A stretch of 35,460 nt of DNA from Nitrosovibrio sp. Nv4 (lineage in GTDB: Bacteria; Pseudomonadota; Gammaproteobacteria; Burkholderiales; SG8-39): positions 1 to 35,460 of the forward strand of contig CAMDRF010000025.1 in the NCBI GenBank assembly GCA_945906765.1, written 5' to 3'. The notes under the pieces are model-generated. The model was not told the DNA's origin, ran no database searches, and worked only from the letters and a program-made list of their open reading frames with translations. Shown here in pieces: positions 1-6,941 of this stretch. Both the position numbers and the translations under genes were made by a program. How positions within the stretch are numbered: the first letter of the stretch is position 1; every line of letters starts with the position of its first letter.

Positions 1-2
1 AA

Positions 3-362
3 ATCTTTATAAGTCCTGGAGCGGAAAGTTCGTTACACGTTAAAAGCAAAACGCTAGGTGGCACAAACAACTACGGAATGCTAGCGCATGAGCTTGCGCA
101 TTTTGTTTCAATGCGGGACAAGGAAGCGGTTCAAAAGTCGTATGACGACTTCGTCGTCATGCCTTGTAACGTGACGAAATATACTTCCGCAAATCGGGCC
201 GAGGACTTCGCAGAGGTATTTTCGGCATTTCTTACCAATCCTGATCTACTGAATAACGATACCGTCTCGTGCGAAAAGGCAAAACAATTTATGAGTCGGC
301 TTTTTCGCGAAAATCCGAAGAAAGCGTCTAATTGCGAATCTCGCAGCAAATCACTTGAGTGA
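3..362 (+). CDS. HExxH zinc metallopeptidase-like protein, 5'-truncated by window edge
   Basis: The reading frame is open from base 3 to the TGA at 360-362, so the N-terminus lies outside the window. An HELAH motif (HExxH, bases 87-101) is the usual zinc-binding and catalytic signature of gluzincin-type peptidases. About 40 residues later comes NRAEDFAEVFSAF, which resembles the glutamate-containing third-ligand helix of lethal-factor-like and related peptidases ('EDFAE' followed by a hydrophobic helix). Only about 119 residues are visible and no signal peptide can be assessed. Base composition here is clearly AT-richer than the core genes further right, in keeping with acquired DNA. The substrate is unknown. 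The peptidase assignment rests on the motif pair only. Confidence 0.6.
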   Translation: MFISPGAESSLHVKSKTLGGTNNYGMLAHELAHFVSMRDKEAVQKSYDDFVVMPCNVTKYTSANRAEDFAEVFSAFLTNPDLLNNDTVSCEKAKQFMSRLFRENPKKASNCESRSKSLE

Positions 363-381
363 CATGATAGTCATCTATTAT
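355..381 (+). promoter_or_regulatory. possible sigma-70 promoter before the nuclease gene
   Basis: TTGAGT (355-360) and TATTAT (376-381) are separated by 15 bases in an AT-rich gap upstream of the nuclease gene at 468. The spacing is shorter than the preferred 17, so this is only a candidate. Confidence 0.2.
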
Positions 382-467
382 CTATTCGAATCATTTGCCA
401 ATTTTCCATAAGTTCATCATCGGGAAGGTCAGACGACCCGTACCCGTTTTGAGCGCATAGTTGCGAT

Positions 468-1055
468 ATGCCCCAGCCCGCCAACAACCCGATTGACCCG
501 GACGCCATCGGCAGCGGGTCGGAGGCTGGCCTCCAACGCGCGCGAACGGTACTTCGCTGGGTGATCGTGGCCGCCCTGGCAGTCGGCATCGCAGCGTTCT
601 ACGTCTTGTCGGCTGCGGCCGAGGAGCTGACCGGCAAGGTCGTCCGCGTCGCCGATGGCGACACCATCACGGTTCTCGACCGTGGCAACACGCAGCACAA
701 GATCCGCTTGATGGGGATCGACGCCCCGGAGAAGGGACAGGCTTTCGGGAACAAGTCCCGCGAATCCCTCGCGGCAATGGTCGCCGGACGGAACGTCGTC
801 GTTGAATGGCACAAGCGCGACCGGTACGGCCGGCTGGTCGGCCAGGTGTTCGCGGACAGACACGATGCTGGGTTAGTCCAGATCGAGCGCGGTATGGCTT
901 GGCACTACAAGCAGTACGCGCGCGAACAGCAGCCTAGTGATGCTCAGGGGTATGCTCATGCCGAGGTTGAGGCGAAAGCTGCTCGTAGGGGGTTGTGGGC
1001 CGACCCAAAGGCGATGCCGCCGTGGGAGTGGCGCAGGACGAAGGCTGCCAATTAA
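468..1055 (+). CDS. thermonuclease (SNase)-family nuclease with N-terminal membrane anchor
   Basis: A 195-residue protein. Residues 31-52 form a hydrophobic segment that would act as an uncleaved anchor or signal peptide, placing the nuclease domain (about 54-180) outside the cytoplasm. Staphylococcal-nuclease landmarks are present: VADGDT with D65 (SNase D21), KIRLMGIDAPEKGQ with R80, D85 and E88 (SNase R35, D40, E43), and RDRYGR with R122 (SNase R87). The full catalytic set is therefore intact, and calcium-dependent cleavage of DNA or RNA is the family expectation. No strong ribosome-binding site is seen before the ATG, and the start was chosen because it precedes the hydrophobic segment. 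Neighbours are unrelated small genes, so this looks like accessory cargo. Its role (nutrient scavenging, defence or none) cannot be told from sequence. Confidence 0.8.
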   Translation: MPQPANNPIDPDAIGSGSEAGLQRARTVLRWVIVAALAVGIAAFYVLSAAAEELTGKVVRVADGDTITVLDRGNTQHKIRLMGIDAPEKGQAFGNKSRESLAAMVAGRNVVVEWHKRDRYGRLVGQVFADRHDAGLVQIERGMAWHYKQYAREQQPSDAQGYAHAEVEAKAARRGLWADPKAMPPWEWRRTKAAN

Positions 1056-1080
1056 TACAGCGAATGCGATAGAGGGGCAC

Positions 1081-1314
1081 ATGGCGAAACAAAAGACCAC
1101 CCGGTGGAACAAGAAAAAGCACACTCACAGGCAACTAAAGGAGTTGAGGGCTATAGATGCTAAGTATAGGCAGCCCCGAAAGCCAATCGCCAAAATTCAG
1201 AAAATCCAATCCAAACCATCAAGCGAACCTGAGTCGCAGCGAGTTGGGAAACGCACCCTGCATGACATCAGCATAGCGAGGAAAACCATGAAGGCCGGCA
1301 AGTACGCGCCGTGA
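1081..1314 (+). CDS. small highly basic hypothetical protein (77 aa)
   Basis: The ATG at 1081 follows a good purine-rich site (GAGGGG, eight bases upstream), which is why this start is preferred over an in-frame start 48 codons earlier that would overlap the nuclease gene. The product is lysine- and arginine-rich (opening MAKQKTTRWNKKKHTHRQ), with no hydrophobic segment and no motif I recognise. The charge suggests nucleic-acid binding, but that is inference only. Its stop shares one base with the next small ORF (TGATG), a translational-coupling arrangement. Confidence 0.5.
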   Translation: MAKQKTTRWNKKKHTHRQLKELRAIDAKYRQPRKPIAKIQKIQSKPSSEPESQRVGKRTLHDISIARKTMKAGKYAP

Positions 1315-1490
1315 TGCGGATGCCGCACAGCCGACTAAGGATCGCCAGGGTTCAGGCACGGGCCGTCAAGCGCGCCAAGGCCTACGGCCTGTCGCCCACC
1401 GACATCGAGCGCGTGAAGCGAAGCGGTGAAGCTGCGATTGCCTTTGCGCGGCGGGTATTCGAGGTGCGTCGCCTTCGGAAGAGCAGCTAG
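1314..1490 (+). CDS. small basic hypothetical protein (58 aa), coupled to upstream gene
   Basis: The ATG at 1314 overlaps the preceding TGA in TGATG, so it is probably translated by re-initiation. The 58-residue product is arginine-rich and mostly predicted helical (includes AKAYGLSPTDIERVKRSG and AFARRVFEVRRLRKSS). 'LSPTDIERV' resembles the turn of a small helix-turn-helix, but the match is too weak to name. No homologue is recognised. Support comes only from the overlap geometry and a sensible amino-acid composition. Confidence 0.4.
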   Translation: MRMPHSRLRIARVQARAVKRAKAYGLSPTDIERVKRSGEAAIAFARRVFEVRRLRKSS

Positions 1491-1560
1491 TGCCGTGGCG
1501 ACAAGGTATGCTCTAACGTCACTTGAGAACGCTGGCCTGGGGTAAATCGCAAGCGATTGA

Positions 1561-1665
1561 ACATAACCGCGCATTGCCTGGCAGTGCTGCGCTCGCAGCT
1601 TAGCTGCTCCGCGCAGCACGACCCGCGCGCAGTTCGCGCACGGTGCATGCAATGGTCGGTTATGT
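1561..1665. repeat. 105-base imperfect palindrome, attC-like
   Basis: Outer arms ACATAACCG (1561-1569) and CGGTTATGT (1657-1665) are exact inverted copies. After a two-base mismatch the arms continue as CATTG (1572-1576) and CAATG (1650-1654). Inside lies a second perfect hairpin, GTGCTGCGC (1584-1592) with GCGCAGCAC (1611-1619), capped by GCAGC/GCTGC. Paired outer boxes ending in AAC/GTT, an unpaired spacer, inner boxes and a variable centre are the layout of integron attC recombination sites. However, the box sequence departs from the RYYYAAC/GTTRRRY consensus at one position, and no integron integrase is in view. Confidence 0.4.
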
Positions 1666-1738
1666 CTTGCGCCCCAGTCCAGCTACCGCAACGGCCGCTT
1701 CGCGCACGTTGCTCAACAGCCTGATCGGCGCACTCGCG

Positions 1739-1781
1739 CTTGCGCGCCAGTGCGTTGGTTTAGTCAGGCGCTACGCGCAAG
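1739..1781. repeat. secondary hairpin
   Basis: CTTGCGCG (1739-1746) is inverted as CGCGCAAG (1774-1781). Inner GCGCC (1744-1748) and GGCGC (1767-1771) can add to the stem. No run of T follows, so it is not a typical terminator. Confidence 0.35.
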
Positions 1782-1999
1782 GTGGCGTGTGGTTCCCCGC
1801 CCGCCCCGCGCGTCTGCCTGCGGCGGCTCGCACTGCGTTGCTCGTTCCTGCCTCGGCAGCCCCGCTGCCCGTCCGCCCCAAGGGGCTCCCCAACAGGACA
1901 TTTCTAATTTAGGATTTAGGTGCGAAAAAATCAAAAAATTTTCGACAGAGAGGTACTGTCAGGACTCCGGCCCATCGAAGCATGGGAACCCGATGCGTT

Positions 2000-2146
2000 T
2001 CAGATCGCGGGCAGCCGCGACTCGCAGGCGAGCACCCCGAACTCGGCGCCGAGCGCAAATGACAGCGTGTCCGCGATCAAGGCGTCGTCGTCGACGACGA
2101 GGAGCCGGGGGCGGCCCTCAGGCGTTGACTGCAGCGGTAGCGTCAT
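2000..2146 (-). pseudogene. truncated response-regulator receiver domain (first 48 codons)
   Basis: Reading down from the ATG at 2146, the product opens MTLPLQSTPEGRPRLLVV, then DDDALIADTLSFALG, and stops at codon 49. The hydrophobic strand followed by DDD is the acidic-pocket beta-1 loop of a CheY-like receiver. The phospho-accepting aspartate (normally near residue 50-60) and everything after it are missing. The start lies 29 bases inside the upstream ABC ATPase gene, the overlap expected of a genuine operon partner. The remainder was presumably lost when the DNA now at 1-2000 was joined here. The output domain of the intact parent (possibly a sigma-54-type activator) cannot be told from this fragment. 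Confidence 0.7.
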
Positions 2147-2876
2147 CGGTTCGAATGCATCTCAGGAAGGCGCGCTCCAGGTTGTTTTCCCCGTAACGCT
2201 CGCACAGCGCCGCGGGTGGGCCGCAAAAGCGCACCGCTCCGCGATCGAGCACGGTGATCGTCGAACATAGCTCTTCGACGTCGGCGAGCACGTGCGAAGT
2301 GAAAAGCAGCGCGCTGCCGCCGCGATTCAATCGTGCCAGGACCGATTTCACGGCCACCCGGCCGGCCGGGTCCAGCCCGCTCATCGGCTCATCCAGCACG
2401 TAAAGGTCCCTTTTGAGCAGAAAACAGGCCGCCAAGCCGAGTTTCTGCGTCATGCCCTTGGAGAGCTGGCGCACCGGGCGCTCCAGCGCCTGCGGATCCA
2501 GCTCCAGTTCGGCAGCAAGTGCTACTGCGCTCGCGTGGACAAACCGGGCGCCCCCGAGGTTCAGCGTCATGGCGAGAAATTCGCGGCCAAGGAGGTAGTA
2601 CGGCGGCACGAAGCGCTCGGGGACATAGGCGAGGCGCGCGCGCGCCGCAGCCTGCCGGCTGTCGACGCCGAATATCTCGACGCGGCCGGCGTCAGGCGCG
2701 CACAGGTCGAGGGCGCACTTGATGAACGTGGTCTTGCCCGCGCCGTTGGCGCCGGCTAGGCCCATCGCGGCGCCGGGGACGACTTCCATGCCGACGCCGT
2801 CGAGAGCCCGGCGTGCGCCGAAGCGCTTGACAAGCCCCTCGGCGCGAAAAGCGGCAGCCGTCGCGGGAATACCCAT
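2118..2876 (-). CDS. ABC transporter ATP-binding protein (ABC-2/NatA-like)
   Basis: A 252-residue ATPase starting at the ATG at 2876. An in-frame ATG 45 bases earlier is possible but would overlap the divergent mlaF start. It has a complete set of ABC signatures: Walker A GANGAGKTT, signature LSKGM, Walker B LYVLDEPMSGLDP and switch histidine TSHVL. This type usually energises a separate ABC-2 permease for export of lipids, polysaccharide or drugs, but no permease gene adjoins it. Its downstream neighbour is the truncated response regulator. The partner genes were probably lost with the rearrangement, leaving an orphan ATPase. It is divergent from mlaF with only about 47 bases between the starts. 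Confidence 0.85.
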   Translation of the reverse strand: MGIPATAAAFRAEGLVKRFGARRALDGVGMEVVPGAAMGLAGANGAGKTTFIKCALDLCAPDAGRVEIFGVDSRQAAARARLAYVPERFVPPYYLLGREFLAMTLNLGGARFVHASAVALAAELELDPQALERPVRQLSKGMTQKLGLAACFLLKRDLYVLDEPMSGLDPAGRVAVKSVLARLNRGGSALLFTSHVLADVEELCSTITVLDRGAVRFCGPPAALCERYGENNLERAFLRCIRTDDATAAVNA

Positions 2877-2885
2877 GCGGGCAAT

Positions 2886-2893
2886 ACTATAAT
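2886..2893. promoter_or_regulatory. overlapping divergent -10 elements between ABC ATPase and mlaF
   Basis: A perfect TATAAT lies at 2888-2893 on the plus strand, 13-31 bases before the possible mlaF starts. The same bases read TATAGT on the minus strand (2891-2886), 10 bases before the ABC ATPase ATG. No good -35 is visible on either side. Both transcripts would have very short or absent leaders, consistent with the lack of a ribosome-binding site before mlaF. Confidence 0.4.
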
Positions 2894-2923
2894 CCTCCCC
2901 TTCGATTGCGCATCCCCTCATCT

Positions 2924-3739
2924 GTGGCCAGTGTCCCCATCGTAGAGATAGACAAGGTTTCGTTCGGCTACGATGCCGCGCGCCCGGTGCTGCACGGCGT
3001 GAGCCTGCGCATCGAGCCGGGCAGCGTGGTCGGGATCATGGGCCAGTCCGGCTGCGGCAAGACGACGCTGCTGCGAATCATCGCCGGCTGGCTCAAGGCC
3101 AGCGCCGGCGCCACTCGCGTGCTGGGCGAGTCGGTCCACGAGCTCGATAGCGAGGGGATTTATGCCCTGCGGCGCAAGATGGGCATGCTGTTCCAGTTCG
3201 GGGCCTTGTTTACCGACATGACGGTGTTTGACAACGTCGCCTTCCAGATGCGCGAGCATACCGACCTTCCTCCTGACCTCGTACACGACCTCGTGATGAT
3301 GAAACTGGAAGCGGTCGGGCTGCGCGGCGCGGCGCAACGGATGCCCTCCGAGCTCTCGGGGGGCATGGCGCGGCGCGTGGCGCTGGCGCGCGCGGTGGCG
3401 CTGGACCCGCGCCTCATGCTCTACGACGAGCCTTTTACCGGCCTTGACCCGATTTCGCTGGGCGTGATCGCGCGACTGATCCGGACCCTGAACGACTCGC
3501 TGGGGCAGACCTCGATCGTGGTGAGTCACGACGTCGAGGAGTGCTTCGGCATCGTCGACTACGTCTATTTTGTTTCCGCCGGCCGGATCGTCGCCGAGGG
3601 GAAGCCCGACGCTATGCGGCGCTCGGGCGAGGCCTTCGTGAAACAGTTCGTGCGCGGCGAAACCGATGGGCCGATCCCGTTCCATTACCCGGCGCCAGGC
3701 TACGAAGCCGACCTTGCCGCTGCTGCTGTGCATGGCTGA
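2924..3739 (+). CDS. mlaF: phospholipid ABC transporter ATP-binding protein MlaF
   Basis: The cytoplasmic ATPase of the MlaFEDB inner-membrane complex, which moves phospholipids between the inner membrane and periplasmic MlaC to keep the outer leaflet free of phospholipid. About 271 residues with Walker [10 protein letters not shown] (40-48), ABC signature LSGGM (144-148) and Walker [14 protein letters not shown] (D168, E169). I prefer the GTG at 2924 ([16 protein letters not shown]), because this opening fits the first strand of the ATPase fold. A TTG at 2906 would add six residues. Neither start has a ribosome-binding site, so the message may be nearly leaderless from the TATAAT at 2888. 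Its 3' end overlaps mlaE by eight bases. Confidence 0.93.
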   Translation: MASVPIVEIDKVSFGYDAARPVLHGVSLRIEPGSVVGIMGQSGCGKTTLLRIIAGWLKASAGATRVLGESVHELDSEGIYALRRKMGMLFQFGALFTDMTVFDNVAFQMREHTDLPPDLVHDLVMMKLEAVGLRGAAQRMPSELSGGMARRVALARAVALDPRLMLYDEPFTGLDPISLGVIARLIRTLNDSLGQTSIVVSHDVEECFGIVDYVYFVSAGRIVAEGKPDAMRRSGEAFVKQFVRGETDGPIPFHYPAPGYEADLAAAAVHG

Positions 3740-4550
3740 GCCTTCCTTGCTTACCGCGGTGCGCCAGGGGCTCGAGAGGCTCGGCCAGGCCGCGGCCGCG
3801 AAGATCTGGCGGTTGGGGTTCGCGGCGCGTTTTTTCGTCGCCATCCTGCTCAATTCCGGGACCGCGTTGCGCCGTTTCCGGCTGATCATCCGCGAAATCT
3901 ATTTCGCCGGGGTTCAGTCGCTCGTCATCATCCTTGTTTCGGGTTTGTTCGTCGGCATGGTGCTGGGCTTGCAGGGTTACGACACGCTGCAACGCTATGG
4001 TTCTTCCGAGGCGCTCGGCGTCCTGGTCGCGCTTTCGCTGGTGCGCGAACTCGGGCCCGTGATCGCAGGCCTGCTGTTTGCCAGCCGTGCCGGGTCCGCC
4101 ATCACGGCCGAAATCGGCCTGATGAAGGCGACTGAGCAGATTGCCGCCATGGAAATGATGGCGGTAGACCCGATTGCCCGCGTGGTTGCGCCGCGCTTTT
4201 GGGCCGGGGTGATCTCGATGCCGCTGCTGGCGGCGCTGTTCTCCGCCATGGGCATCTTTGGCGGCTACCTGGTCGGGGTACAGTTGATCGGAGTCGACGA
4301 GGGGTCGTTCTGGTCCCAGATGCAGTCGTCGGTGGATGTGCGCGAGGACATTCTGAACGGGGTCATCAAGAGCCTGGTTTTCGGCGTCGCAGTAAGTTGG
4401 ATAGCGGTGTTCGAGGGCTATGACGCGCCCCCTACCGCCGAAGGCGTCTCGGGGGCGACGACCCGGACCGTGGTGACCTCGTCGCTGGCCATCCTGGCCC
4501 TGGACTTCGTGCTTACGGCGCTCATGTTTACCGGAGGAAATGGGAAATGA
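3732..4550 (+). CDS. mlaE: phospholipid ABC transporter permease MlaE
   Basis: A 272-residue integral membrane permease of the Mla complex. The ATG at 3732 lies inside the last codons of mlaF, and a longer in-frame start at 3666 would overlap mlaF by 74 bases and is unlikely. An amphipathic N-terminal helix (about 1-40) is followed by about five to six hydrophobic segments. The stretch [20 protein letters not shown] and the following [11 protein letters not shown] are characteristic of the MlaE/TrbL-like permease core. The stop overlaps the mlaD start as ATGA, implying coupled translation. Confidence 0.95.
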   Translation: MAEPSLLTAVRQGLERLGQAAAAKIWRLGFAARFFVAILLNSGTALRRFRLIIREIYFAGVQSLVIILVSGLFVGMVLGLQGYDTLQRYGSSEALGVLVALSLVRELGPVIAGLLFASRAGSAITAEIGLMKATEQIAAMEMMAVDPIARVVAPRFWAGVISMPLLAALFSAMGIFGGYLVGVQLIGVDEGSFWSQMQSSVDVREDILNGVIKSLVFGVAVSWIAVFEGYDAPPTAEGVSGATTRTVVTSSLAILALDFVLTALMFTGGNGK

Positions 4551-5026
4551 AACGCTCCACTATCGACATCTGGGTCGGCGTCTTCGTCGCCATCGGCTTC
4601 GGCGGGCTGTTGTTTCTTGCCCTAAAGGTGGGCAATCTGGCCTCTTTTTCAACCGCCGAGGCATATCAGCTGCAGGCCAAGTTTGCTAACATTGGCGGAT
4701 TGAAGGTGCGGGCGGCGATCAAGAGCGCGGGGGTGGTGGTGGGGCGCGTTTCGAACGTCACGTTCGACAACGAGAGCTACGAGGCCATTGTCACGTTCAA
4801 TGTGGACGCGCAGTACAAGTTTCCGCGGGATACTTCTGCGAAAATCCTTACCTCGGGCCTGTTGGGCGAGCAGTACGTGGGGTTGGAGGCGGGCGGGGAT
4901 GGGGTGATGCTGAAGCAGGGGGATCGGCTGCGGCTGACACAATCGGCCGTGGTCCTGGAAAACCTGATCAGCCAGTTTCTGTTCAACAAGGCGGCTGAAG
5001 GCAAAGATACCAAGGACGGCAAGTGA
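4547..5026 (+). CDS. mlaD: phospholipid transport substrate-binding protein MlaD (MCE domain)
   Basis: A 159-residue protein with one N-terminal transmembrane helix (about 8-27, [20 protein letters not shown]) and one MCE domain (about 38-120), including the [10 protein letters not shown] and [15 protein letters not shown] strands typical of MlaD. In the family it forms a hexameric periplasmic ring on MlaFE that hands lipid to or from MlaC. Its length is close to the usual 150-185. The ATG overlaps the mlaE stop (ATGA), and its own stop overlaps the next gene as GTGA. Confidence 0.95.
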   Translation: MKRSTIDIWVGVFVAIGFGGLLFLALKVGNLASFSTAEAYQLQAKFANIGGLKVRAAIKSAGVVVGRVSNVTFDNESYEAIVTFNVDAQYKFPRDTSAKILTSGLLGEQYVGLEAGGDGVMLKQGDRLRLTQSAVVLENLISQFLFNKAAEGKDTKDGK

Positions 5027-5919
5027 AAACGAAACGCATCATCAGGAACCTGTTTCTTGCGCTGCTTCTTGTGGGGGTGGCGGGCTGTGCGACGACCGGC
5101 GCCGACGGCCGCGATCCGATGGAGGGATTCAACCGCGCAATGTATTCATTCAACGATGGCTTCGACACGGCCATCGGCAAGCCGGTGGCGACAGCGTACC
5201 GCGATACCTTGCCCGGCCCGATTCGCGGCTGGGTCCGCAATTTCTTCGCCAATATCGCGGACCTGTGGATCGGCGCCCACAACCTGCTGCAGGGAAAGCC
5301 CGCCGATACGGTCACCGATTGGGCGCGATTCGCGTTCAATTCGACCTTCGGCATTTTCGGCCTGAACGATGTCGCGTCCGACATGGGGCTGGAGAAGCAC
5401 GACGAAGATTTCGGCCAGACTTTCGGCCGTTGGGGCGTGGACGACGGTGCCTACGTCGTGTGGCCGTTTTTGGGCTCCAGCAGCGTGCGCGACAGCGTCG
5501 GACTGGTCTTCGACATCGGCCTCGATCCGGTGCTGCGGCACAAGCCAGTGGGCGTGCGCAACGCCATGACAATTTTGCGCACGACGGGCAAGCGCGCCGA
5601 TCTGCTCGATGCCAGCCGCATCCTGGAGGAGGCTGCGCTCGACAAGTACGTGTTCCAGCGCGATGCCTACCTGCAGCGCCGCCGCAACCAGGTCTACGAC
5701 GGCAATCCGCCGCGGGCCGCTCGCGAGCGGCCGCTAGCCGAGGCCGCCGAGCCCGCGCCTGAGAGCCGGCCCGTGTCCGAACTGCAGCCCCTGCTTCAGC
5801 CCGCGGTCGAGACGCCTGTCGCGCGGCCGCCTGTCGTACGACCGAATGCAGCTGCGATTGAAGCGGCGGTGCGGTTGCTTGAGCAGCCGGCGTCTGTCGC
5901 TGCCAGCACCGGAGGCTAG
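5023..5919 (+). CDS. mlaA: outer-membrane lipoprotein MlaA (VacJ)
   Basis: A 298-residue lipoprotein. The signal peptide ends in a lipobox with C22 (LLLVGVAGC), so it is lipidated and sorted to the outer membrane, where MlaA forms a ring that extracts mislocalised phospholipid from the outer leaflet. The MlaA core signature DPMEGFNRAMYSFND is present, as are the central DWARFAFNSTFG and GPFLG-like segment (VVWPFLGSSSVRDS). A proline/alanine-rich tail (about 230-298) is lower in complexity. The GTG start overlaps the mlaD stop. Placing mlaA between mlaD and mlaC is common in betaproteobacteria but not in E. coli, where it is unlinked. Confidence 0.95.
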   Translation: MKTKRIIRNLFLALLLVGVAGCATTGADGRDPMEGFNRAMYSFNDGFDTAIGKPVATAYRDTLPGPIRGWVRNFFANIADLWIGAHNLLQGKPADTVTDWARFAFNSTFGIFGLNDVASDMGLEKHDEDFGQTFGRWGVDDGAYVVWPFLGSSSVRDSVGLVFDIGLDPVLRHKPVGVRNAMTILRTTGKRADLLDASRILEEAALDKYVFQRDAYLQRRRNQVYDGNPPRAARERPLAEAAEPAPESRPVSELQPLLQPAVETPVARPPVVRPNAAAIEAAVRLLEQPASVAASTGG

Positions 5920-5920
5920 G

Positions 5921-6580
5921 ATGTTCCCGATGTTTGTGCGGTTCGCGACAGTGGCCGCGATAACGGCCTTCTTTGTTGCCAGCGGCGCGCGCGCGCAGGC
6001 CCAGCCGGAGATCCAAGCGCCGGACTTGCTGGTGAAGAATGTGACCCTCGAGGTCGTGGATATCATCCTGAAGGACAAGGAAATCCAGAAGGGCGACCGC
6101 AAGAAAGTGATTGCGCTCATCGAGGCCAAGGTCCTGCCGCATTTCAATTTCCAGGTGATGACCTCGAGCGCGGTTGGGCGCAATTGGGACAAGGCCAGCG
6201 CCGAGCAAAAGACGCGGCTGATAGATGAATTCAAGACCCTGCTGGTGCGCACCTACGCCAGCGCGCTCGCCTCCTACAGCAGCCAGAAATTCGATTTCCG
6301 CCCCTTGCGCGCCAAACCGACGGACACCGACGTCACGGTAAACGTGCGCATCCTGCAGTCTGGCAGCCAGCCGCTGACGATCGACTACGACATGGAAAAG
6401 CGCCCCGGCGGCTGGAAAGTCTGGGACGTGCGCGTCGGCGGCATCAGCCTGGTCGCCAACTACCGCACCGAATTCGACAACCTGATCCGCGAAACGGGCG
6501 TCGAGGGCTTGATCAAGGCGCTGGTCGCGAAGAACAACTCGCAGGGCCAGCCAACGGTCGCGGGAGCGCAGAAGAAATGA
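5921..6580 (+). CDS. mlaC: periplasmic phospholipid-binding protein MlaC
   Basis: A 219-residue periplasmic shuttle between MlaA and MlaFEDB. It has a Sec signal peptide of about 25 residues ending in ASGARA. The mature part has the MlaC pattern, with KKVIALIEAKVLPHFNF, then VGRNWDKASAEQKTRLIDEFKTLLVRTYA (described here in two pieces at residues 66-82 and 90-118). The ATG at 5921 is one base after the mlaA stop and follows a GGAGG site, so the longer frame from 5846 is rejected. The stop overlaps mlaB as ATGA. Confidence 0.95.
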   Translation: MFPMFVRFATVAAITAFFVASGARAQAQPEIQAPDLLVKNVTLEVVDIILKDKEIQKGDRKKVIALIEAKVLPHFNFQVMTSSAVGRNWDKASAEQKTRLIDEFKTLLVRTYASALASYSSQKFDFRPLRAKPTDTDVTVNVRILQSGSQPLTIDYDMEKRPGGWKVWDVRVGGISLVANYRTEFDNLIRETGVEGLIKALVAKNNSQGQPTVAGAQKK

Positions 6581-6876
6581 TCCGGCGCGAAGGTGATCGC
6601 ATGGTTGTGAGCGGCGCCCTGACGCTTGCAAGTGTCGCGGCGGTTCTGCGCGAGGGCAGCGCCGTGATCGGGCAGGGCGTGCGCACGGTGGATCTGGGCG
6701 AGGTCGGCGAACTGGATTCTTCCGCGCTGGCGCTGCTGCTCGCCTGGCTGCGGGAGGCCAAGCAGCAGAACCGCGGCTTGTCGTTCTCCAACCTTCCGCA
6801 AGGCCTGACCACCATCGCCCGCCTGTACGGCGTGGCCGATTTGTTGCCCGCCTCCTCGGCGCCCGCCCACCGCTAA
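6577..6876 (+). CDS. mlaB: STAS-domain protein MlaB
   Basis: A 99-residue cytoplasmic protein consisting of a single STAS domain. VDLGEVGELDSSALALLLAW contains the conserved D-S-S/T loop. MlaB binds MlaF and is needed for assembly and activity of the Mla ATPase. Its position as last gene of mlaFEDACB and its ATGA overlap with mlaC support the call. After it the spacing loosens to 65 bases before the composite ABC gene. Confidence 0.88.
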   Translation: MIRREGDRMVVSGALTLASVAAVLREGSAVIGQGVRTVDLGEVGELDSSALALLLAWLREAKQQNRGLSFSNLPQGLTTIARLYGVADLLPASSAPAHR

Positions 6877-6941
6877 GCTGAGCGCCCGCGCGAGCACGTG
6901 CGTGAAAATGCGTGCGGCACGCGGTTGCGGGCGCGCACGCC

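Larger units (their letters stand above)
1491..1999 (+). other. gene-free, palindrome-rich stretch
   Basis: About 500 bases without a convincing gene. Open frames here (for example 1643-1912) have arginine/alanine-biased translations typical of GC-rich noncoding DNA. The stretch holds a large imperfect palindrome (1561-1665), a second hairpin (1739-1781) and an AT-rich end with a tandem ATTTAGG pair (1907-1920) just before the broken response-regulator gene. It probably spans the junction between acquired DNA and the chromosome. Confidence 0.5.

Noticed and set aside
1750-2270. Open frames 1750-2196 and 1920-2270 as genes
   Set aside because: They cross the truncated response regulator and the ABC ATPase gene on the opposite strand and have arginine-rich, motif-free translations.
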